The position numbers and the translations under genes are program-made. Of a stretch of 35,368 bases of DNA, positions 14,948-23,844 are shown in pieces. This DNA comes from Streptomyces sp. PH10-H1 (lineage in GTDB: Bacteria; Actinomycetota; Actinomycetes; Streptomycetales; Streptomycetaceae): the NCBI RefSeq assembly GCF_030063355.1, contig NZ_JASISZ010000078.1, positions 1 to 35,368 on the forward strand. Direction: 5' to 3'. How positions within the stretch are numbered: position 1 is the first letter of the stretch; every line of letters begins with the position of its first letter. The notes beneath the pieces are model-generated. The model was not told the origin of the DNA and did no database searches. It was given only the letters and a program-made list of their open reading frames with translations.

Positions 14948-15457
14948 CTACGGGGTGGCACGCCCGTAGAGCACCAGAGCCCAGACCAGGCAGCCGAGCG
15001 CTCCCGTGCTGACCACCGCGCGGACGATGTTCCAGCGGACCCACTGTTCCTCGAAGCGCTCGCGGACGTCGGCCAGGGCGGAGGCGGAGGCGGCGCCGGG
15101 GTCACCGGCGGCGTCGAGCGCGTCGTTCAGCGGAATGCTGACGCCGAAGGTGATGACCAGCGCCAGCACGTACAGGGCGGCCGCGCCGGCGATCCAGGGG
15201 AGCGGGGCGTCCGGGGCGTCCCCGACGAGGTGGAGCGCTCCGGCCAGGACGGTGAGGAGCAGCGACCCGGCGAAGCCGAGCGCGAACCAGCCATTGAGGA
15301 TCCGCACATTGATCCACTGCATGGCGCCGACGAAGGTCCGGTCGTCCGTCCTGCGCAGACCGGGCATGACAGCGCAGGAGAAGGCGTAGAACAGGCCCGC
15401 GATCAGCCCCGTGGTGATCGTGGCGCCGATCAGTGCGACGCCCCGGAATGCCTCCAT
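14948..15457 (-). CDS. DUF1772 (anthrone-oxygenase-like) membrane protein
   Basis: A 169-residue membrane protein with four hydrophobic segments: residues 5-27 (GVALIGATITTGLIAGLFYAF), 55-80, 88-108 and 148-166. FYAFSCAVMPGLRRTDDRTFVGAMQWINV is typical of DUF1772. The family includes fungal anthrone oxygenases, but most bacterial members have no known function. AAGGAGGA lies 7 bases before the ATG at 15457. Divergent from the AraC regulator at 15584, which is a common partner and probably its regulator. Confidence 0.9.
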   Translation of the reverse strand: MEAFRGVALIGATITTGLIAGLFYAFSCAVMPGLRRTDDRTFVGAMQWINVRILNGWFALGFAGSLLLTVLAGALHLVGDAPDAPLPWIAGAAALYVLALVITFGVSIPLNDALDAAGDPGAASASALADVRERFEEQWVRWNIVRAVVSTGALGCLVWALVLYGRATP

Positions 15458-15583
15458 CGTCGAGTCCTCCTTCGCTGGACCGCCATGCGGCCATGCGGCC
15501 ATGAACTCAGTGAATCCCGGACCGCACGGCCGGGCCATGTGCGACACCCTCAACTCCATACGCGGGCGTCTACGCTGTGACAT

Positions 15584-16516
15584 ATGGACGCACTCGCCGG
15601 TCTTCTGGACGGGCCACGGGCCCGTGGCGCATTCCTGCTGCGGTCGATACTCGATCCGCCCTGGTCCCTGCGGATCGAGGACCGGGCGCCGCTCACGCTG
15701 GTGTCCATGGTGCGCGGCGAGGCGTGGGTGCTGCCCGAGCGCGGTGACGCGGTCTGCCTGCGCCCCGGCGATGTCGCCGTCGTACGCGGCCCGGATCCCT
15801 ACATCGTCTCCGATACCCCGGACACGCCGCCGCAGATCGTGATCCACCCGGGAATGCGTTCCACCACCCCGGACGGCGAAGAGCTGTGCGAGGCCATGGA
15901 CTTGGGGGTGCGCACCTGGGGCAACAGCCCGGACGGCGCGACGATGATGTTCAACGGCACCTATCAGATGGACGGCGAGATCAGCCGACGGCTGCTGGAG
16001 GCGCTGCCCACGCTTCTGGTGCTGCGCGCCGACGACTGGGACTGCCCGCTCGTCGCGCTGCTCAACGAGGAGATCGTCAGGGATGAGCCGGGCCAGGAGG
16101 TCTTCCTCGACCGGCTCCTCGACCTGCTGGTGATCGCCATCGTGCGGACCTGGTTCTCCCGCCCGGAGGCCGAAGCGCCCACCTGGTACCTGGCGTTGGC
16201 CGACCCGGTGGTGGGCCAGGCGCTGCGCATGCTCCACGACGACCCGGCGCACCCGTGGTCGGTGGCCACACTGGCGGCGAAGACCGGCGTCTCGCGTGCC
16301 GCGCTGGCCCGGCGCTTCAGCGAACTGGTCGGTGAGCCGCCCATGGCCTACCTCACCGGATGGCGACTGGCCCTCGCCGCCGACCTGCTGCGCGAGCCCG
16401 GCGCCACGGTCGGCTCGGTGGCCAGAAAGGTAGGCTACGGCAGTGCGTTCGCACTGAGCACCGCCTTCAAGCGGGTCCGGGGGATCCGGCCGCAGGAGCA
16501 CCGGGCAGGTGTGTGA
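15584..16516 (+). CDS. AraC-family regulator with cupin-type sensor domain
   Basis: A 310-residue regulator. Residues 1-190 form the cupin-like AraC-binding domain: LAGLLDGPRARGAFLLRS, then PWSLRIEDRAPLTLVSMVRGEAWVLP, DVAVVRGPDPYIVSD. Residues 205-305 carry two helix-turn-helix units: WSVATLAAKTGVSRAALARRF, MAYLTGWRLALAADLLRE, then SVARKVGYGSAFALSTAFKR and the terminal IRPQEHR. The ATG at 15584 follows TCTACGCTGTGACAT, which itself resembles a -10 box (TACGCT), so the transcript may have a very short leader. Divergent from DUF1772 with 126 bases between starts. Confidence 0.92.
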   Translation: MDALAGLLDGPRARGAFLLRSILDPPWSLRIEDRAPLTLVSMVRGEAWVLPERGDAVCLRPGDVAVVRGPDPYIVSDTPDTPPQIVIHPGMRSTTPDGEELCEAMDLGVRTWGNSPDGATMMFNGTYQMDGEISRRLLEALPTLLVLRADDWDCPLVALLNEEIVRDEPGQEVFLDRLLDLLVIAIVRTWFSRPEAEAPTWYLALADPVVGQALRMLHDDPAHPWSVATLAAKTGVSRAALARRFSELVGEPPMAYLTGWRLALAADLLREPGATVGSVARKVGYGSAFALSTAFKRVRGIRPQEHRAGV

Positions 16517-16541
16517 CCGGCCAGGGAGAGGAATCGGCGGG

Positions 16542-17069
16542 ATGTCGGAACGGCGTGACACGGCACAGGTTCTGATCGAGCCGTGGGCGGACAAGGATCT
16601 TGCCCTGCTCCGGCTGGCGAACGCCCCGGAGATGATGGAGCACCTGGGGGGTCCGGAGCCCGAGGACAAGGTCCTCGCGCGGCACCGGCGCTACCTGGAC
16701 ATCGAAGGTGCGGGGACCGGCCGGATGTTCAGCGTCGTGCTGCTCCCGGAGGGCGAATCGGTCGGCACCATCGGGTACTGGGACCGGGTCTGGCAGGGCG
16801 AGACCGTGTACGAGACCGGCTGGGGCGTGCTGCCGCAGTTCCAGGGCCGGGGCATCGCGGTGGCGGCCGCCACCGCGGCCGTCGCCGACGCGGCCGCCCG
16901 CCAGACTCACACCTCTGTGCACGCGTTCCCGTCCGTCGACCACCCCGCGTCGAACGCGATCTGCCGCACGGCGGGTTTCTCCCTCGTCTCCGAGTGCGAC
17001 TTCGAGTACCCGGCCGGGACCCACCTGCGGTGCAACGACTGGCGGCTGGATCTGACCGCCCTGGGCTGA
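16542..17069 (+). CDS. GNAT-family N-acetyltransferase
   Basis: A 175-residue acetyltransferase of the RimJ/RimL type. The acetyl-CoA pyrophosphate loop QFQGRGIAVAAA (Q-x-x-G-x-G/A) is at about residues 97-108; the preceding strand GYWDRVWQGETVYETGWGVL and the later NAICRTAGFSLVSECDFEYP match the fold. It transfers an acetyl group from acetyl-CoA to an unknown amine. The ATG at 16542 is 25 bases after the AraC stop; an ATG-like start at 16509 would overlap AraC and add unrelated residues. It may be cotranscribed with the regulator. Confidence 0.88.
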   Translation: MSERRDTAQVLIEPWADKDLALLRLANAPEMMEHLGGPEPEDKVLARHRRYLDIEGAGTGRMFSVVLLPEGESVGTIGYWDRVWQGETVYETGWGVLPQFQGRGIAVAAATAAVADAAARQTHTSVHAFPSVDHPASNAICRTAGFSLVSECDFEYPAGTHLRCNDWRLDLTALG

Positions 17070-17677
17070 CAGGCGCCCAGCAGGCGCCTGGGCGATGTCC
17101 GGGGGGTGGCCGGCGGGCGGCCAAGCCGCAGCCGCTCCGCCGGACCCTGATCGAGTGGTGAAATATCAGCATTTGGCACTATGGCCGCCGGGCTCATGGT
17201 CGGACGTACACTGAAGTGGTGTCGGGCAGGCCCCTGCTCCGCCCGACCACCTGTAAGCACCACCTGCTATCCAACCGTCTGCGGCCAGACCAGACAGTGC
17301 TGCCGCCCGGATCTCGGTCGACCCAGGAAACGGGTCCTGAGCCGGTCCGGACGCAAGCCGCAGTCGTTGCGCAGTGACAGGTAGCGGTCCTCGGCCGATC
17401 CGGCCCTTCGGTCCGCACGCAGATCTCCCCCTGTGGGGACCGCTCGCCTTCACGCGTACTACCGCCGGTGCCCCGGCTTTCGCGTCGCATGCGCATCGCG
17501 CTGCGCCGAAGCGGGACCGCACCCGGCCGACAGCACGATCCCCGGCAGCCGGGTACCGGACGACCGGTGCCGGAACGCCGGGTCCTGGTCATCATCGCGG
17601 TTTCCGGTTTGCCCTCACCCCTGCCGTCAGGCCGGGCCACCCGCAGTGCACCACCGGCCGCTTCCGAGGGGATAGTT
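17070..17677. other. 608-base gap with hairpins but no recognisable gene
   Basis: Open frames here (for example 17374-18177 and 17433-17675) have no family resemblance and overlap murE in a different frame. Visible structure: GTCGGGC and GCCCGAC (17221-17227 and 17241-17247) make a hairpin, GGCGCC palindromes follow the GNAT stop (17072-17090), and GACCC/GGGTC pair at about 17319-17335. It may include the GNAT terminator and a long murE leader; I see no promoter that I trust. Confidence 0.6.
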
Positions 17678-19165
17678 GTGAAACTCAGCGCACTGCTCGA
17701 TGGGCACGACCACCACGTACTCCAGGGCGACCTGGCCACGCCGATCACCGCGGGCATGAGCTTCGACGCCCACCGGGTGACGCCCGGCTCGCTGTACATC
17801 GCGGTACCAGGCCACGAGGAAGGCGGCCCCGAGATGATCGGGCAGGCGCTGGAGCTGGGAGCGGTGGCGGTCCTGGCCGAGGGCGACGCCCCGCACCTGG
17901 CGGGCCTGCCCGAGTCGGTGTGCGTGGTGCGGGTGACGGACATCCGGGCGGTGGCCGCGGTCGTCGCCTCCCGTTACTACGGCGAGCCGGGCCGCACGAT
18001 GGACGTCGTGGCGATCACCGGCACCAACGGCAAGACCTCGGTCTCGTACATGCTCGAGTCGGTCCTGCGGATCGCCGAAGGCGTGAAGGTCGGGGTCATC
18101 GGCACCTCGGGCAGCCGGATCGGGGGCGAGCTGATCCCGATGCCGCGGTCGGTGCTGACCACCCCGGAAGCGCCTGACCTGCAGTATCTGTTGGGCCACA
18201 TGCGCGACCGCGAGACCGCGAGCGTGGTGCTGGAAGCCACCTCCATGGGGCTGTTGCAGCGCCGGGTGGAGGGCGTGTTCATCGACGTGGGCGTTTTCAC
18301 CAACCTGACCCAGGACCACCTGGACGACCACGGCACGATGGAGCACTACAAGAACGCCAAACTGCGCCTGTTCCAGGGGCTGTGCCGCCGCGCGGTGGTC
18401 AACGCCGACGATCCGGTCAGCGCCGAGATCATCGCGCTGATGCCGGACACGGTGACCACGTACGCCCTGGACGCACCGGCGGACTACCGGGCGACCGACC
18501 TGGTCGTGGACGCCGCGGGCAGCCGCTTCACCCTCCACCACGCCGGCCGCAAGTACCCGGCGGCGATCCCCGTGCCCGGCCGCTTCTCGGTGGCGAACGC
18601 GCTGGCCACCCTGGCGGCGTGCCACCTGCTCGGCCACGACCTGCAGGGCCTCGTGAGCGCTCTGGACCGGATGCCGCCCACCCCCGGCCGCTTCGAGCGC
18701 TACAGCATTCCGCAGGGCGCCTGCGTGATCGTGGACTACGCACACTCCCCGGATTCGCTTGAGAAGGTCCTCACCACCATCCGCAGCTTTGCGACCGGCC
18801 GGGTCATCACCGTCTTCGGCTGCGGCGGCGACCGCGACATCACCAAGCGCGTCGCCATGGGCACCATCGCCGGGGAGCACTCCGACCTGTGCGTCCTCAC
18901 CTCGGACAACCCGCGTTTCGAGGACCCGGAAGGGATCCTGGACCAGATCGCTCCCGGCCTGGTGCACACGGGAATCCCGTTCCAGCGGATCACCGACCGC
19001 CGGGCGGCGATCCGGTACGCGCTGTCCGTCGCAGGCCCGGACGACGTGGTGCTCGTCGCGGGCAAGGGCAGCGAGCCGTTCCAGATCATCGGCGGGGAAC
19101 TGCTTCCCTTCAGCGACATGGCCGTGGTCCGCGAGCTCGCCACCGAGGCGGCCGCCGCACCGTAG
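17678..19165 (+). CDS. murE: MurE-type UDP-MurNAc-tripeptide ligase, stand-alone paralogue
   Basis: A 495-residue cytoplasmic Mur ligase that adds diaminopimelate to UDP-MurNAc-L-Ala-D-Glu using ATP. The ATP loop GTNGKT is at 115-120, the UDP-binding N-domain includes SFDAHRVTPGSLYIAVPG, and the middle domain has TTPEAPDLQ (the P-loop partner region) and TNLTQDHLDDHGTMEHY. The C-domain carries D410NPR413 followed by FEDP, the motif that recognises diaminopimelate. Central motifs DYAHSPDSLEKVL and FGCGGDRDITKR are intact. The GTG at 17678 has GAGGGGA upstream. No other division or cell-wall gene is near, so this is a second, unlinked copy rather than the dcw-cluster murE; it may serve a special wall state or a secondary pathway. 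Confidence 0.92.
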   Translation: MKLSALLDGHDHHVLQGDLATPITAGMSFDAHRVTPGSLYIAVPGHEEGGPEMIGQALELGAVAVLAEGDAPHLAGLPESVCVVRVTDIRAVAAVVASRYYGEPGRTMDVVAITGTNGKTSVSYMLESVLRIAEGVKVGVIGTSGSRIGGELIPMPRSVLTTPEAPDLQYLLGHMRDRETASVVLEATSMGLLQRRVEGVFIDVGVFTNLTQDHLDDHGTMEHYKNAKLRLFQGLCRRAVVNADDPVSAEIIALMPDTVTTYALDAPADYRATDLVVDAAGSRFTLHHAGRKYPAAIPVPGRFSVANALATLAACHLLGHDLQGLVSALDRMPPTPGRFERYSIPQGACVIVDYAHSPDSLEKVLTTIRSFATGRVITVFGCGGDRDITKRVAMGTIAGEHSDLCVLTSDNPRFEDPEGILDQIAPGLVHTGIPFQRITDRRAAIRYALSVAGPDDVVLVAGKGSEPFQIIGGELLPFSDMAVVRELATEAAAAP

Positions 19166-19195
19166 GCCGTGGTGCGAACTGGCCGTCCGCGGGTT

Positions 19196-19621
19196 TCAGG
19201 CCAGTCGCATCGTGAAGGTCACGACGGCGCCGGGCGAAGCCGTGGTGATCACCAGCCGGTCGGCGAGGAGACGGGTGAGCCACAGTCCGCGCCCGGGCGG
19301 GCCGCCGTTGATCCCGGGCGCCAGCTCGGGAATGACGTCCTCGGAGAAACCGGGGCCCGAATCGCTGACGCGGCACTCCAGTTCGTCGCCGACCCTGGTC
19401 AGCGCCAGGGATCCGTCTCCGCCGGCATGCTCGACCACGTTGGAGGCCAGCGCGTCCATGGCGAGGACGAACTCGCCGCGGCGCGGTTCCGTCAGTCCCG
19501 CCCAGGACACCCGCTGCTCGATGAGGACCCGCAGCCGCGGCAGGTCCTCGCCGGTGAACGCGACCTTCAGCAGGCATTCCGCCGGTTCGCCGGGGCGGCT
19601 GCCGGCCGGGCCCGTCAGCAT
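19196..19621 (-). CDS. RsbW-like anti-sigma/histidine-kinase-type ATPase
   Basis: A 141-residue GHKL-fold protein. The N-box is FVLAMDALASNVVEHAGG (residues 70-87), the G1 box DSGPGFSED, and the G2 box PPGRGLWLTRLLAD. Such proteins bind a sigma factor or phosphorylate a STAS antagonist. The ATG at 19621 overlaps the stop of the MEDS-STAS gene by 7 bases, so expression is coupled and the two are natural partners. The target sigma factor cannot be read. It converges on murE with 30 bases between their ends. Confidence 0.88.
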   Translation of the reverse strand: MLTGPAGSRPGEPAECLLKVAFTGEDLPRLRVLIEQRVSWAGLTEPRRGEFVLAMDALASNVVEHAGGDGSLALTRVGDELECRVSDSGPGFSEDVIPELAPGINGGPPGRGLWLTRLLADRLVITTASPGAVVTFTMRLA

Positions 19622-20502
19622 CCGCCACCCGCCTCGGTCAGTACCAGGCGGGCGCTGCGGCCCTCGCCGAGTGCGCGCAGGGTGCGGATCTGGGTGGCCT
19701 CGCAGCGGACCTCGACGCGGTCGTGGCCGCCGGCGTCGCAGACGAGGCCGACGAGGTCGTCGGCGCATCTGACGCTGAGAAAGTTCAGCTGCGTCAGATC
19801 CACGATCAGCTGCCGGGAGTCCGCGGTGCGCGCCAGCGCCTGGCTCACGGCGCCGGTGAACTGCTCGCCGGTGGCGAGATCCGCCTCGCCGATCAGCCGG
19901 ACGGAGCCGTCGGCGGACTCCGCCCGCAGCTCGCCGAGCCGGGTGAGGAGGTTGCGGGGATGCGCCCGGCACATCGCCGCCAGTACGTCCTCGCTGAACC
20001 ACCGCCGGTCGTACGCGCAGACCTCGCTGTAGGAGCCGTCGGTGAACAGGTGCTCGGAGTGGGATTCCCGGTGCATCATCACGTCCCTGTCGGCGTCGCG
20101 GTCCGGAACCCAGTGCATGTCGATGAAGGCGCGCAGCCCGGTGTAGCCCTGCTCGGCGGCCAGGGCGGTCTCCTCGCGGATCCGTTGCCATTGCCGCTCG
20201 GGAGTGAAGCGGCGGTCGGGACCGATGAGCGCACGCATGCTGGTGAGCACCAGCCGGCCGCGCTCGCGCACCAGGGTCATCGAGGGGTTGTCGGCCTCCA
20301 GCCGGGAGCGCAGTTCCTCGTCGCCGATCCGGGGAGCCGCGAAGACCATCACCTTCTCGCCGCGGGACAGACCCGTCCAGGCGAAGGTGGTCAGCACATC
20401 CCAGTTCTCCTCGTCGTCCCCGTAGCCGACGAAGCAGTGATCGCCCGCTCGCATGCGTTGCACGGAGATCGTGGCGGGATGGACCTCATCCCAGACAGGC
20501 AT
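19615..20502 (-). CDS. MEDS-STAS anti-sigma antagonist
   Basis: A 295-residue protein with two domains. Residues 15-175 match the MEDS (DcmR-type sensory) domain: AGDHCFVGYGDDEENWDVLTTF, GLSRGEKVMVFAAP, then LRAFIDMHWV and FTDGSYSEVCAYDRRWF. Residues 200-290 are a STAS domain (RLIGEADLATGEQFTGAV ... LIVDLTQLNFLSVRCADDLVGLV); the serine S in FLSV is the candidate phosphorylation site. MEDS is proposed to sense small ligands. It is followed by an overlapping RsbW-like gene, which makes a self-contained partner-switch. The start at 20502 is the only family-like one; the gene reads away from the promoter region of the small ORF and GH59. Confidence 0.87.
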   Translation of the reverse strand: MPVWDEVHPATISVQRMRAGDHCFVGYGDDEENWDVLTTFAWTGLSRGEKVMVFAAPRIGDEELRSRLEADNPSMTLVRERGRLVLTSMRALIGPDRRFTPERQWQRIREETALAAEQGYTGLRAFIDMHWVPDRDADRDVMMHRESHSEHLFTDGSYSEVCAYDRRWFSEDVLAAMCRAHPRNLLTRLGELRAESADGSVRLIGEADLATGEQFTGAVSQALARTADSRQLIVDLTQLNFLSVRCADDLVGLVCDAGGHDRVEVRCEATQIRTLRALGEGRSARLVLTEAGGGC

Positions 20503-20713
20503 CGCCCCTCGCTCTCTGCGACCTCTGCCGCGTTCCCGCGGGCAAGGATCGTGGTCAAGGTAACGAGTCTGCCTCCGGCACGTGAGGTGCCGACAGAAAT
20601 GAACGATGACGTAAGGAAGTTGGCAATTCAGCAGCGGGAAGGCGCGTTCCCGGTCACGTCGTGATCAGGTGTGACCGTTCGCCGGGATCCTGGCCAGTGC
20701 GGCGTGCCACGTT

Positions 20714-20845
20714 CTACCACTTCGAGAGCTGCATGAAGCGGCGGTGCGCGCACTGCGCGGAGTCGGAGCGCTGGACGGGCTCGGGCGAGGGCTGGGGCTT
20801 GGAGCTGTCGGCGGACTGGCTCCGTCCGCTGGTGGTGCTCGACAT
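20714..20845 (-). CDS. Possible 43-residue small protein
   Basis: A short ORF starting at an ATG (20843-20845 on the minus strand) with GGGAGGA 8-9 bases upstream, a strong ribosome site in an otherwise empty gap. The product begins MSSTTSGRSQSADSS, continues with a Pro/Gln/Glu stretch and ends CAHRRFMQLSKW. It has a Ser/Thr-rich disordered N-terminus and a basic, aromatic C-terminus. I do not recognise a family. The evidence is the ribosome site and the position alone. Confidence 0.4.
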   Translation of the reverse strand: MSSTTSGRSQSADSSKPQPSPEPVQRSDSAQCAHRRFMQLSKW

Positions 20846-21188
20846 GATCTTCGTCCTCCCGGTCGGCGTAGGTGGCGCGGTACAGCGGAAAGTCGCCACG
20901 CTAGCTGCCCTGTGTGCGGTGCGTGCGTCTCTTCGAGGCGCTTGCCCCCGTTCGAGGGATGCATCCGCCTTCCATCCGGACCTATGAGCCGGCCTGCGGA
21001 TCGGATCCGCGGGACCCGTCGGTGGCATCGGCCGGCGGAATGACCGTCGTCCGCATGGTTGACGGGACACGGTCATAGTCCTACCGTCCGATGACGGTGG
21101 ACTGAGTCGTCTTCTGTTCGCTTTTCGCAACCCTTCTCCACAAACCCCAACGGTCGGGCGTGTCCGGCCGCGAAGAAGGAGCCCGCGT
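20846..21188. other. Gap before GH59: promoter, otherwise empty
   Basis: 343 bases without a gene I can support. It holds a sigma-70-like promoter at 21059-21087 and a GAAGAAGGAGCC ribosome site (21172-21183). Plus-strand open frames here have no family character. Confidence 0.7.
21059..21087 (+). promoter_or_regulatory. Sigma-70 (HrdB-type) promoter of GH59
   Basis: -35 TTGACG at 21059-21064, 17-base spacer, -10 TACCGT at 21082-21087. The leader before the ATG at 21189 would be about 95 bases. Confidence 0.65.
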
Positions 21189-23627
21189 ATGCGAAGCCAG
21201 CACGCCTTACAGCCCCTGCGAGCGCCCTTGGCCGCACTGCTCGTGCTCGTCATGGCCGCGTTCGCCGTCCTGCAGGCCCCGCCCGCCCACGCGGCGGTGA
21301 ACACCACGATCACGCTCGACGGGAACTCCCCGGGCAGGATCTTCGACGGAGTCGGAGCGATCAGCGGCGGAGGGGGCAACTCGCGGCTGCTGGCGGACTA
21401 TCCGGAGCCACAGCGCGGCCAGATCCTGGACTACCTCTTCAAGCCCGGATACGGCGCGGCGCTCCAGATCTTCAAGGTCGAGATCGGCGGCGACACCAAC
21501 TCCACCGACGGCGCCGAGTCCAGCCATGAGCACACCCGCGGCAGGGTCGACTGCGGTACGGGCTACGAGTGGTGGCTGATGGAGCAGGCCAAGGCCCGCA
21601 ACCCCGCGGTGCAACTGTACGGACTGGCCTGGGGAGCGCCCGGCTGGATCGGCAACGGCACCTTCTGGTCGCAGGACATGATCGATTACCTGATCGCCTG
21701 GATGGGCTGCGCCACCCAGCACGGACTGGCGATCGACTATCTGGGCGGCTGGAACGAGCGCGGCTACAACAAGGCCTGGTACGAGAACCTGCACACCACC
21801 CTCGCCGCGAAGGGCTACGGATCGACGAAGGTGGTCGGCGCGGACTCCGACTGGTCGGTCGCCGGGGACGTGCGCGGTGACGCGGCCTTCGCCGCCTCCG
21901 TGGACGTCATCGGCGCGCACTATCCGTGCGGCTACATGTCCGCGATGACGTCCTGCTCCACCACCTCCGACGCCCTGGCGACGGGCAAGCAGCTGTGGGC
22001 GAGCGAGAACGGCTCGGAGGACTACAACACCGGCGGCGCCCCCATCGCGCGGGCCATCAACCGGGGTTATCTGGACGCGAAGTTCTCCGCGTTCATCAAC
22101 TGGCCGCTGGCCGCCGCGCTCTACCAGAACCTGCCGTACAACACCGACGGCATGCTGACGGCCACCCAGCCCTGGTCGGGCGCGTACAGCGTCGGAAAGA
22201 GTACCTGGGCCACCGCGCACACCACCCAGTTCACCCAGCCGGGCTGGCAGTACCTGGACTCCGGCAGCGGCTACCTGGGCGGCGACCGCGCCAACGGCAG
22301 TTACGTCAGCTACAAGGCGCCGGGCAAAGCCGCGTGGAGCACCGTGCTGGAAACCCTCGACGCCACGGCCGCGCAGACCGTAAGCCTCACAGCGGCCGGA
22401 GGGCTGCCCGGCGGCACGGTGCACGTCTGGTCCAGCGACTTCGCCTCCGGCCGGCAGAGCGACTACCTCGTGCACAGCGCCGACCTCACGCCCGTCAACG
22501 GCGCCTACCAGCTCACGCTCCAGCCGGGCCGGGTGTACTCGGTGACCACCACCACCGGCCAGGGCGCCGGAACGGCCTCCTCACCCGCCCGCGGCCTGCT
22601 CGCACTGCCCTACGCGGACGATTTCCAGTCCACCCGGCAGGGCGGTGAGGCCCGGTATCTGGCCGACATGAACGGCTCCTTCGAGGGCGCCGCGTGCGGC
22701 GGCGGCCGTTCCGGCACCTGCGTACGCCAGATGGCGACGACGACCCCCATCACCTGGGACGCCGGCAGCGACCCGTACGCGACCCTCGGCGACCTCAGCT
22801 GGTCCGACTACACGGTCTCGGCCGACGCGATGCTCGAACAGACGGGCGCGGTGGAACTGCTGGGCCGGGTCGGAACCCAGAAGGGCTTCACCCCCGGAAG
22901 CATCAACTCCTACTACCTCAAACTCGGCAATACCGGCGCCTGGTCCATCGTGCGCAACAGCGCCTCCGGCGCCGTCACCACCCTCGCCTCCGGCACCATC
23001 GCCGCGCCCGGCACCGGCAGTTGGCACCATCTCGCCCTTACCTTCGCCGGCCGCGCCATCACCGCGACGATCGACGGCACGAAGGCCGGCACCGTCAACG
23101 ACGACACCTTCGCGGCGGGCCAGGCCGGCATCGGCACCGCCGGATACCTCGCCGCCCAGTTCGACAACCTCAGCGTCACCCCCGGCGCTCCGGCCGTGCT
23201 GTCGGGCACGTACACCCTGGTCAACCGCAACAGCGGCAAGGCGCTGGATGCGGCCAAGCAGGGCACGGCTGACGGCACGCCCATCATCCAGTGGACCCGC
23301 AACGGCGGCGCCAACCAGCAGTGGAGGATCACCTCGAGCGGGGGCGGCTACTACCTCGTCACCGGTGTGGGCAGCGGCAAGGCGCTCGACGTGCCCAACT
23401 CCGGCAAGGTCGCCGGGACACAACTCGACCTGTGGACTGCCAACGGGGGCGCCAACCAGCAGTGGCTGCTCGTTCCCAGCGAAGGCGGCTACTACACCCT
23501 GGAGGGCCGCGACAGCGGGCAGCTGGCCGACGTCAGCGGCGCGTCCACCAGTGACGAGGCACCGGTCATCCAATGGCCGGCCAACGGCGGCACCAACCAG
23601 CAGTGGCAGCTGACGCCCGTCTCCTGA
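21189..23627 (+). CDS. Secreted GH59 beta-galactosidase/galactosylceramidase-like enzyme with ricin-type lectin domain
   Basis: An 812-residue exported enzyme. Residues 1-36 are a signal peptide (ALLVLVMAAFAVLQAPPAHA). The GH59 TIM barrel follows: FDGVGAISGGGGNSRLLADYPEP, IFKVEIGGDTNSTDGAE, the acid/base E190 in GGWNERGYN and the nucleophile E273 in LWASENGSEDYN. A C-terminal beta-jelly-roll (about 540-670) resembles the lectin part of galactocerebrosidase. Residues 677-812 form a ricin-B (CBM13) trefoil with three NQQW repeats. It should release terminal beta-linked galactose; whether from glycolipid or plant galactan is not shown. AAGGAG precedes the ATG. Codon 7 (21207-21209) is TTA, so bldA control is likely. 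Monocistronic, with its own promoter. Confidence 0.92.
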   Translation: MRSQHALQPLRAPLAALLVLVMAAFAVLQAPPAHAAVNTTITLDGNSPGRIFDGVGAISGGGGNSRLLADYPEPQRGQILDYLFKPGYGAALQIFKVEIGGDTNSTDGAESSHEHTRGRVDCGTGYEWWLMEQAKARNPAVQLYGLAWGAPGWIGNGTFWSQDMIDYLIAWMGCATQHGLAIDYLGGWNERGYNKAWYENLHTTLAAKGYGSTKVVGADSDWSVAGDVRGDAAFAASVDVIGAHYPCGYMSAMTSCSTTSDALATGKQLWASENGSEDYNTGGAPIARAINRGYLDAKFSAFINWPLAAALYQNLPYNTDGMLTATQPWSGAYSVGKSTWATAHTTQFTQPGWQYLDSGSGYLGGDRANGSYVSYKAPGKAAWSTVLETLDATAAQTVSLTAAGGLPGGTVHVWSSDFASGRQSDYLVHSADLTPVNGAYQLTLQPGRVYSVTTTTGQGAGTASSPARGLLALPYADDFQSTRQGGEARYLADMNGSFEGAACGGGRSGTCVRQMATTTPITWDAGSDPYATLGDLSWSDYTVSADAMLEQTGAVELLGRVGTQKGFTPGSINSYYLKLGNTGAWSIVRNSASGAVTTLASGTIAAPGTGSWHHLALTFAGRAITATIDGTKAGTVNDDTFAAGQAGIGTAGYLAAQFDNLSVTPGAPAVLSGTYTLVNRNSGKALDAAKQGTADGTPIIQWTRNGGANQQWRITSSGGGYYLVTGVGSGKALDVPNSGKVAGTQLDLWTANGGANQQWLLVPSEGGYYTLEGRDSGQLADVSGASTSDEAPVIQWPANGGTNQQWQLTPVS
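21207..21209 (+). promoter_or_regulatory. TTA codon (bldA control), codon 7 of GH59
   Basis: In-frame GCC-TTA-CAG close to the start codon. As in the GH105 gene, the TTA lies within the first ten codons, a position expected to give strong dependence on the bldA tRNA. Confidence 0.85.
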
Positions 23628-23792
23628 TCCTCTTCTGATCCTCCTCCCGATCCGCTGAAGCGCCCGGTTCCGGGTCGTCGAGGCCGATCCTGACCCCGCC
23701 AGTGGTAGGAACCGCGCTGGTACGCGCCGCGTGCGTACGCGGCACAGGGGCCTGGATCGGCCTCGTCACGCGGCGAAGTATTCCTCCCGAGA

Positions 23793-23819
23793 GCCCGCCG
23801 CGCAGTCAGTGCGGCGGGC
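23793..23819. terminator. Hairpin in the leader of the MFS gene
   Basis: GCCCGCCGC, 9-base loop GCAGTCAGT, GCGGCGGGC: a perfect 9-bp stem. It lies 165 bases after the GH59 stop and 26 bases before the exporter's ATG. It may terminate the GH59 transcript or lie in the exporter's leader as a regulatory structure; there is no U-tract. Confidence 0.5.
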
Positions 23820-23844
23820 GCACTACCGGAGCGGAATCGAGACG

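Noticed and set aside
15458..16669. Upstream extension of the DUF1772 frame to 573 codons
   Set aside because: It is antisense to the AraC gene; DUF1772 starts at 15457 after AAGGAGGA.
17627..18967. 446-codon minus-strand frame over murE
   Set aside because: It is antisense to a gene with all MurE motifs.
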